Source of the DNA: Rhodanobacter sp.
Lineage (GTDB): Bacteria > Pseudomonadota > Gammaproteobacteria > Xanthomonadales > Rhodanobacteraceae
DNA length: 40,879 nucleotides
Assembly (NCBI GenBank): GCA_004298015.1
Contig: SCSE01000059.1
Location: forward strand, 1-40,879
Direction: 5' to 3'
This document shows, one piece after another, positions 35,868 to 40,879 of this stretch. The position numbers were made by a program, and so were the translations under genes. The stretch's first letter is position 1. Every line of letters starts with the position of its first letter. Under the pieces are notes generated by a model. The model did no database searches, was not told the origin of the DNA, and was given only the letters and a program-made list of their open reading frames with translations.

Positions 35868-37295
35868 TCAGGCCTCTGCCAGCGGCAGGTGTGCCGCATG
35901 GGCGCGTGAGACCAGCACCGCCACCGCGCATGAGGCTACCCGGGTGCGCGACGAGTCGGCACGGCTGGTCAGGATGATCGGCACCCGCGCGCCCATGACG
36001 ATGCCGGCGGTGTCGGCGCCAGCCAGAAAGGTGAGCTGCTTGGCCAGCAGGTTGCCCGATTCCAGGTCTGGCACCACCAGGATGTCGGCCAGACCGGCCA
36101 CCGTCGAGACGATGCCCTTCTCGCGCGCCGCCTCCGGGCTGATCGCATTGTCGAAAGCCAGCGGGCCGTCGACGAGGCCGCCGGTGATCTGGCCACGTTC
36201 GGCCATCTTGCACAGCGCGGCGGCGTCCACGGTCGAAGGTATCGCCGGGTTCACTGTTTCCACGGCAGACAGGACGGCGACGCGGGGCGTGCTGTTGCCC
36301 ATGATCTGGGCCAGGTCGATCGCATTCTGGATGATGTCGCGCTTGTCGAGCAGTGACGGCGTGATGTTGATCGCCGCATCGGTTACCAGCAGCGGCCGCG
36401 CATAACCGGGAACGTCCATCAGATAGACGTGGCTGAGTCGGCGTTCGGTGCGTAGCCCGGAGTCCGCAGCGAGCACGGCATGCATCAACTCGTCGGTGTG
36501 CAGCGAACCTTTCATCAGCAGGTGGGCTTCGCCGTTGCGCACCAGGGCTACCGCAGCCTCGGCCGCAGCATGACTGTGGGGTGCATCGACCAGGCGTAGG
36601 GCACGGATGTCCAATTGCGCCTGTCTGGCCGCTGCCTGAATCTTGGCGCTAGGCCCTACCAGGATCGGAATGATCAACCCGGCACTGGCCGCCTCCAGCA
36701 CGGCAGCGAGGGAAACATCGTCACAAGGGTGCACCACGGCGGTGGGGATGGACGCGCCGAAAGCCGCGCGTGCCATCAATGCGTGGAAGCGGTCGTGCGT
36801 TCCCATGCGCACCTCGGGCAGTTCCATTCGCGGGCGGCGGATTTTTTTCAGCGGCGCCTTTACCTCGGCCGTACCGAGGATCACATTCTCGCCTTTCTGG
36901 TTGCTGCAGCGGCAATCGAAGATGATCCGCTGCCTGTCCGCGATCTTCTCCCTGGCGGTGATTGTGACCGTGATGGTGTCCCCCAGCCCGACCGGCGCCT
37001 GGAAGTGCAGGTCCTGGGAGAGATAGATCGTGCCCGGCCCGGGCAGTTCCGTACCGAGCACCGTCGACACCAGCGTGCCACCCCACATGCCATGGGCCAC
37101 CACCCGGTGGAACATGTCGGTGCTGGCGTAGGCGGGGTCCATGTGTGCCGGATTGACGTCGCCGGTCATCGCCGCAAACAGTTCGATATCGCGCTGGGTT
37201 AGCGTGCGCACCAGGCTGGCCCGGTCACCCACCTGGATTTCGTCGAAGGTGCGATTTTCGATGCATCCGGTGGCGTCAACGGGGAGTGGCTTCAT
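35868..37295 (-). CDS. MaoC-domain/phosphate acetyltransferase fusion protein
   Basis: A 475-residue fusion. Residues 1-150 are a MaoC-like hot-dog hydratase domain: NRTFDEIQVGDRASLVRTLT, the hydratase motif AAMTGDVNPAHMDPAYA and VAHGMWGGTLVSTVLGTELP. Residues 165-475 are a phosphotransacetylase/phosphotransbutyrylase: VVHPCDDVSLAAVLEAASAG, LITDAAINITPS-type core LLVTDAAINITPSLLDKRDI and GIVMGARVPIILTSRADS. The second domain interconverts acetyl-CoA and acetyl-phosphate. Such fusions are annotated as bifunctional enoyl-CoA hydratase/phosphate acetyltransferase. ATG 37295 gives a natural start; the frame opens to 37340. It is the first gene of the energy series. Confidence 0.9.
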   Translation of the reverse strand: MKPLPVDATGCIENRTFDEIQVGDRASLVRTLTQRDIELFAAMTGDVNPAHMDPAYASTDMFHRVVAHGMWGGTLVSTVLGTELPGPGTIYLSQDLHFQAPVGLGDTITVTITAREKIADRQRIIFDCRCSNQKGENVILGTAEVKAPLKKIRRPRMELPEVRMGTHDRFHALMARAAFGASIPTAVVHPCDDVSLAAVLEAASAGLIIPILVGPSAKIQAAARQAQLDIRALRLVDAPHSHAAAEAAVALVRNGEAHLLMKGSLHTDELMHAVLAADSGLRTERRLSHVYLMDVPGYARPLLVTDAAINITPSLLDKRDIIQNAIDLAQIMGNSTPRVAVLSAVETVNPAIPSTVDAAALCKMAERGQITGGLVDGPLAFDNAISPEAAREKGIVSTVAGLADILVVPDLESGNLLAKQLTFLAGADTAGIVMGARVPIILTSRADSSRTRVASCAVAVLVSRAHAAHLPLAEA

Positions 37296-37614
37296 CGCAG
37301 GGGCTCTTTGAATGTTCGAGGACGTAGCTGCCGCGGGCATCCCACCGCACGGGGGTAACTGGAGCCGGTATTGCCGGTGGCCGGGGCAACCGGGCTTTTA
37401 CTGCGTGATTCACCCACGTTAGCCCGTGCGCTCACCACGCCGCGTGATCTGCTCGACTTCATCACCTTTCGCCGGACACTGCGCTCTCACCCGTGAGGGG
37501 TGGTCGGCATCAGCAAGACATCGAAAATATTGTTCTACCAACCTACCTGAATAGACAACGTATACGCATCGTGATGCGATGAACGCATTTTGAATGGCGC
37601 ATCTGGACGTGCCT

Positions 37615-37628
37615 TTGATTCAAGTCAA
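37615..37628. promoter_or_regulatory. FNR/Anr-type binding site
   Basis: TTGAT-TCAA-GTCAA matches TTGAYnnnnRTCAA, the consensus of FNR/Anr/Dnr regulators, in full. It lies in the 592-bp divergent region, 320 bp from the phosphotransacetylase start and 260 bp from the sqr start. It is far from either start codon, so it needs a promoter nearby; a long leader or a small gene at 37646 would fit. Confidence 0.5.
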
Positions 37629-37645
37629 TGGGGGAGGTTTTTGTC

Positions 37646-37732
37646 ATGGGGAAAAATATCGTTCAGGCGTGCCGATCACGAGTCACGGAGCTATTTTGCG
37701 GCGGCGGTCGGCGCGGCAGCACTGGAAATTGA
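37646..37732 (+). CDS. Possible leader peptide/small ORF (28 aa)
   Basis: The ATG has a strong ribosome site (GGGGGAGG at 37630-37637, spacing 8). The product begins MGKNIVQACRSRVTELFCGG and ends after 28 residues. No family recognised; two overlapping frames (37590-37793, 37594-37797) are also open. It sits just downstream of the FNR/Anr-type site, so a short transcript may be made here, or it is the start of a decayed gene. Confidence 0.3.
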   Translation: MGKNIVQACRSRVTELFCGGGRRGSTGN

Positions 37733-37767
37733 TCTGCGTCAACAATCCGGCTTGGGTCCGTACGCAT

Positions 37768-37799
37768 CGTCAATTGCGTATCCGCGAATGTAATTGACG
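37768..37799. repeat. Inverted repeat CGTCAATT...AATTGACG upstream of sqr
   Basis: Perfect 8-bp arms CGTCAATT (37768-37775) and AATTGACG (37792-37799) are separated by 16 bp, and lie 89 bp before the sqr start. This could be an operator or a hairpin in the leader. A second short palindrome CGCATC-GT-GATGCG is at 37565-37578. The rest of 37296-37887 shows no clear gene. Confidence 0.35.
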
Positions 37800-37887
37800 T
37801 TACTCAAAAGCCGGCTGGTGATTCGGGTCAACGCGCTCCGGTTCGAATGCGCATCCTGAATGGAAAACTTTCGAGGAGAGTCGAATC

Positions 37888-39168
37888 ATGGCAAAGATCA
37901 TCATTCTCGGTGCCGGCCTGGGTGGCATGGCGGCGGCATATGAAATCAAGGCCGTGCTGGGAGCTGACCACAGCGTAAGCGTGGTCGGTGAAGGCTCGCG
38001 CTTCAACTTCACCCCCTCAAACCCTTGGGTGGCGGTGGGGTGGCGCAAGCCTGAGGAGATCAGTCTCGACGTGATCGAGCCACTGAAGCGCAAGAGCATC
38101 GACTTCATCGACATGGCTGCCGACGCGGTACTCGCCGATGAAAACCGGCTGCGCCTCACCGATGGCCGCCTGCTCGACTATGACTATCTGGTGATCACTA
38201 CCGGACCGGGGCTGGCTTTTGACGAAGTACCCGGCCTCGGGCCCGTCGACGGCCATACCGAGTCGATCTGCACGGGTGCCCACGCGGAGGCGGCATGGGA
38301 GCGTTATCAAACCTTTCTCGCCAACCCCGGCCCGATCGTGGTCGGGGCGGTGCAGGGAGCGAGCTGCTTTGGCCCGGCCTACGAATTCGCGATGATCGTC
38401 GATGCCGACCTGCGCAAGCGCAAGCTGCGTGATCGCGTACCGATCACCTTCGTGACCTCGGAGCCGTATATCGGTCACCTGGGGTTGGGTGGCGTCGGCG
38501 ACTCCAAAGGGCTGATGGAAACGGAGATGCGTCAGCGGCATATCAAGTGGATCACCAATGCCAAGGTCACCGGCATCGAAGCGGGCAAGATGAAGGTCGA
38601 TGAGGTGGATACAAAGGGAGCGTTGGTGCACTCGCACGAATTGCCGTTTGCCTATTCGATGATGCTGCCGGCATTCACCGGCGTGCCGGCCGTGCGCGAC
38701 GTGGAAGGCCTGACCAATCCGCGCGGGTTCATCCTGATCGACAAGCAACAACGCAATCCGAAATACCCCAACATTTTCTCCGCCGGCGTGTGTGTGGCGA
38801 TTCCACCAGTGGAGGCAACCCCGGTACCCACGGGTGCGCCCAAGACCGGCTTCATGATCGAGTCGATGGTGACGGCGATTGCCCACAACCTCCGTGACGT
38901 GATTGGCGACAAGGAGCCGATTGAACAGGCGACCGGGAATGCGGTTTGCCTGGCAGATATGGGCGACACCGGCGTGGCGTTCGTGGCGCTGCCGCAGATC
39001 CCGCCACGCAACGTTACTTGGGCGAAGGCGGGCAAATGGGTGCATCTGGCCAAGGTCGCTTTCGAAAAGTATTACCTGCGAAAGATGCGCATGGGCAACA
39101 CGGAGCCGGTGTACGAAAAATATGTGATGAAGGCGCTCGGCATCGTACGCCTTAAAGACCGTTTCTGA
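37888..39168 (+). CDS. sqr: Sulfide:quinone oxidoreductase
   Basis: A 426-residue membrane-associated flavoprotein. The FAD motif is IIILGAGLGGMAAAYEIKAV at the N-terminus. Three cysteines in SQR positions are visible: Cys128 (TESICTGAHAEA), Cys160 (GASCFGPAYEFAM) and Cys354 (NAVCLADMGDTG). The C-terminal amphipathic membrane anchor region is WVHLAKVAFEKYYLRKMRMG. It oxidises sulfide to sulfane sulfur and passes electrons to quinone at the cytoplasmic membrane. ATG 37888 follows GAGGAGAG. It is divergent from the fermentative/ATPase series with an FNR/Anr-type site between, suggesting a low-oxygen setting. Confidence 0.9.
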   Translation: MAKIIILGAGLGGMAAAYEIKAVLGADHSVSVVGEGSRFNFTPSNPWVAVGWRKPEEISLDVIEPLKRKSIDFIDMAADAVLADENRLRLTDGRLLDYDYLVITTGPGLAFDEVPGLGPVDGHTESICTGAHAEAAWERYQTFLANPGPIVVGAVQGASCFGPAYEFAMIVDADLRKRKLRDRVPITFVTSEPYIGHLGLGGVGDSKGLMETEMRQRHIKWITNAKVTGIEAGKMKVDEVDTKGALVHSHELPFAYSMMLPAFTGVPAVRDVEGLTNPRGFILIDKQQRNPKYPNIFSAGVCVAIPPVEATPVPTGAPKTGFMIESMVTAIAHNLRDVIGDKEPIEQATGNAVCLADMGDTGVAFVALPQIPPRNVTWAKAGKWVHLAKVAFEKYYLRKMRMGNTEPVYEKYVMKALGIVRLKDRF

Positions 39169-39370
39169 TCACCGGTGGGGGGTGTTGGGCAGTAAGGTCA
39201 CTGTCGTCTCCCGCTCAAACATGTCAGCTCGCTGATCGGGCTTGAATTTATCCAACTTTCAGGTGGTTACGTCACGCCTGGAATCTACCTTGATATTTCC
39301 AGCTCGGAAGATGACATGGCTACGCGGCACTTTTGAAATAGGTAACATGGTTAGCGGTATGGGAGATTGA

Positions 39371-39402
<32 letters not shown>

Positions 39403-39471
39403 GCCAGCGGCTCAAGTTCCCGCTGGCTCTGCCGATTTGCTACTGGATCTGAGTAGAAGGATGCAATTGAT

Positions 39472-39924
39472 ATGGGCTATAGCAGCCAAGATTTCGCTGC
39501 GCTTAACGCGGCTCGGGCGGCAGGTTTCAACCCCCTACTGAGGGAAACCGACGATCTCGATAGGCATCTAGATCATTTCCATTGCCCGGACACGCCATTG
39601 TGTCTGGACCCCGCGGGGGTCCTAGCCGCAGCCATAGAAGCAGCGTGCCGTTTTGACGGCAAGACGACCGTTTGGCTCGATGTCGGCGACCGGGAGACCA
39701 TCCCGGAGTACGTGCATGGGGCAATCAGATCCATGAGTGGCTTCGGCGCCAGCATAGTGGTGACTCAAGCGGGGCACTGCAGCCATGGTCCTCAAGCGGG
39801 ACTGCTCGATCCAAAGTTGCAAGAGGCCATCTACCAGGCAAACGGGTCCGGGTACATCTGGCACCCCATCACCGACCAGTTGGTTTACGCCTCGCGCTTT
39901 CCCCGTGACGCTGCCGTGTGCTAA
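39472..39924 (+). CDS. Hypothetical protein (150 aa)
   Basis: ATG 39472 (MGYSSQDFAALNAARAAGFN) follows GTAGAAGGATGCAATTGAT, a plausible ribosome site. The product is soluble, with cysteines and histidines (DHFHCPDTPLCLDP, VVTQAGHCSHGP) that could bind metal or form disulfides. A segment AACRFDGKTTVWLDVGDRET is compatible with a small alpha/beta domain. No family was recognised. It lies between sqr and IS debris, and codon use is somewhat less GC-rich than its neighbours, which hints at transfer. Confidence 0.5.
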   Translation: MGYSSQDFAALNAARAAGFNPLLRETDDLDRHLDHFHCPDTPLCLDPAGVLAAAIEAACRFDGKTTVWLDVGDRETIPEYVHGAIRSMSGFGASIVVTQAGHCSHGPQAGLLDPKLQEAIYQANGSGYIWHPITDQLVYASRFPRDAAVC

Positions 39925-40082
39925 AAGCCCACTCGGCGATAACGGCTTCAACTGGCTACTTTTGCAACGGCAGGGGCCAGTGCCACAAACGCCTTATTGG
40001 CCGCAGTCATCCAGCGAGAAATGAACCCAATCTTCTCCGAAAAGGGTGGTGACTCTGATACCGGAGCCTGAGCGGAATCCAC

Positions 40083-40180
40083 CTGTCGAATGCGTATTTC
40101 GGTGATCGTGACCGGTCATTTCGGTTGATCGTGACCGGTCGCTGCCAATCGTTGTGCACTGCATTAAATTGTAACCGGTT
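40083..40180. repeat. Terminal repeats of an IS21-family element
   Basis: Two direct copies of GATCGTGACCGGTC (40103-40116 and about 40127-40140), each preceded by TTTCGGT, and an inverted relative (GGTTCGGTCACGAT, about 40176-40192) lie just downstream of istB. Multiple short repeats at the ends are typical of IS21-type elements. The element end is probably near TGTCGAATGCG at 40083. The stretch 39925-40082 shows no gene. Confidence 0.6.
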
Positions 40181-40183
40181 CGG

Positions 40184-40705
40184 TCACGATGGTTCGCCGA
40201 GGTTGTCCTTGTCCAGTGGTTTTCGCCGCAGGGATTCGCCCTTCAGATTGATGCGATGGGAGCAATGGACGAGGCGATCGAGGATGGCATCGGCCACGGT
40301 CGGGTCATTGAGCCAGGCGTGCCAGTGATCGATCGGCAGCTGGCTGGTGATCAGGGTGGATTTGCTGGTGCTGCGGTCGTCGATGACTTCGAGCAGGTCG
40401 TGGCGTGCGGCCTGATCGAGTGGCGTCATGCCCCAGTCGTCCAGGATCAGCACGTCGACTCGCGCCAGCTGGGTGAGCAAACGGCCGAAGCTGCCATCGG
40501 CATGCGCGATGCGTAGTGTTTCGGTCAGGCGCGGTACGCGCTGGTAGAGCACGGGGAAGCCCTGGCGACAGGCCTGTTGCCCGAGCGCACAGGCGAGCCA
40601 GGTTTTGCCGACGCCGGTTGGGCCACTGAGCAGCACGCCAGCTGCGTTCCCGATCCACCAGCAAGCCGAGGCGATCTTCAAACGCGAGATCCTGGCAGGC
40701 CGGTA
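40184..40705 (-). pseudogene. istB: IS21-family helper ATPase istB, internally deleted
   Basis: The main frame contains the IstB AAA+ core: Walker [21 protein letters not shown], Walker [21 protein letters not shown], then [20 protein letters not shown] and the ending [18 protein letters not shown]. Upstream, a different frame holds the IstB N-terminal motif [18 protein letters not shown]. The two are joined at about 40640-40650 without the roughly 60 residues that normally separate them, so an internal deletion has shifted the frame. The start is cut off by the IS256-type element from about 40710. No istA lies in the window. Confidence 0.8.
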
Positions 40706-40709
40706 GCGA

Positions 40710-40879
40710 GGGTGTCCTAGATTTTGTGTAAACGGGCCACAGGCAGGAAACTGCCCTCGGACCCGGAGACACCATGAGCCCACGCAAGCACGAGGTACCC
40801 GACGAGCTGCTCAGCAGCCTGTTGGCCAACTACAAGAAGCCTGAAGACCTGATCGGCGAGAACGGCCTGCTCAAGCAGC
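40710..40879 (+). mobile_element. IS256-family element, left end and transposase N-terminus (continues past the window)
   Basis: The end GGGTGTCCTAGATTTTGTGT at about 40710 has the form of an IS256-family terminal repeat. The transposase starts at ATG 40774 (GGAGACACC just before) with [20 protein letters not shown] and continues KKPEDLIGENGLLKQ to the window end. It belongs to the mutator-type DDE transposases. The element is inserted into the istB remnant of an IS21-type element. Confidence 0.75.

Noticed and set aside
37590..37797. Two overlapping 67-codon plus-strand ORFs before sqr
   Set aside because: They are in different frames, neither has a good ribosome site or a recognisable sequence, and a shorter frame at 37646 has the better start signal.

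Overview
This is a high-GC proteobacterial accessory region. Gene content (N-type ATPase with phosphoketolase, HME-type metal efflux, CDF transporters, DUF6496 and PA2169-type stress proteins) and the GTAGGGCGG-type dispersed palindromes suggest a gammaproteobacterium of the Xanthomonadales, perhaps Rhodanobacter-like. That assignment is an inference from style, not from a marker gene. No rRNA, tRNA or CRISPR array was seen.

Region 1 (1-9.4 kb) is metal resistance. A broken IS3-type element abuts the tail of a lost czcD copy. Next comes a lead/iron-type locus: a MerR-family regulator of the CadR/PbrR kind, a textbook 19-bp-spacer MerR promoter, a decayed CDF transporter gene, an FTR1/cytochrome c permease (PbrT-like), an intact short CDF transporter and a PAP2 phosphatase (PbrB-like). 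It is followed by a thioredoxin-reductase-like flavoprotein, a DMT exporter with a histidine-rich tail, a full czcD and an RcnR-like nickel/cobalt sensor. A small MITE-like element with CTAG flanks lies at 9.2-9.36 kb.

Region 2 (9.4-17.5 kb) is a tripartite heavy-metal RND efflux system on the minus strand: response regulator, sensor kinase, CusR-box-like palindrome, membrane fusion protein, RND pump and outer-membrane lipoprotein. The pump gene is split by an in-frame ochre codon. The outer-membrane gene is separated from the pump by dispersed repeats.

Region 3 (17.5-25 kb) holds small hydrophilic stress-type proteins, a peroxiredoxin-like protein, a TetR-GST-GST operon with an in-frame amber codon in the first GST, a divergent DsbA-family protein, and an orphan HigA-like antitoxin.

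Region 4 (25-37.3 kb) is the most striking part. One long minus-strand gene series, apparently an operon, runs MaoC-phosphotransacetylase, acetate kinase, (a small unknown ORF), phosphoketolase, then a complete N-type F-ATPase in the order beta, epsilon, Q, R, a, c, b, alpha, gamma. This couples acetyl-phosphate substrate-level ATP synthesis to an alternative rotary ATPase. A TTGAYnnnnRTCAA (FNR/Anr-type) site lies between this series and a divergent sulfide:quinone oxidoreductase gene.

Region 5 (39.2-40.9 kb) contains a 5x CCCTGT repeat, an unrecognised 150-residue ORF, and an IS21-family remnant whose istB is internally deleted and interrupted by an IS256-family element running off the window.
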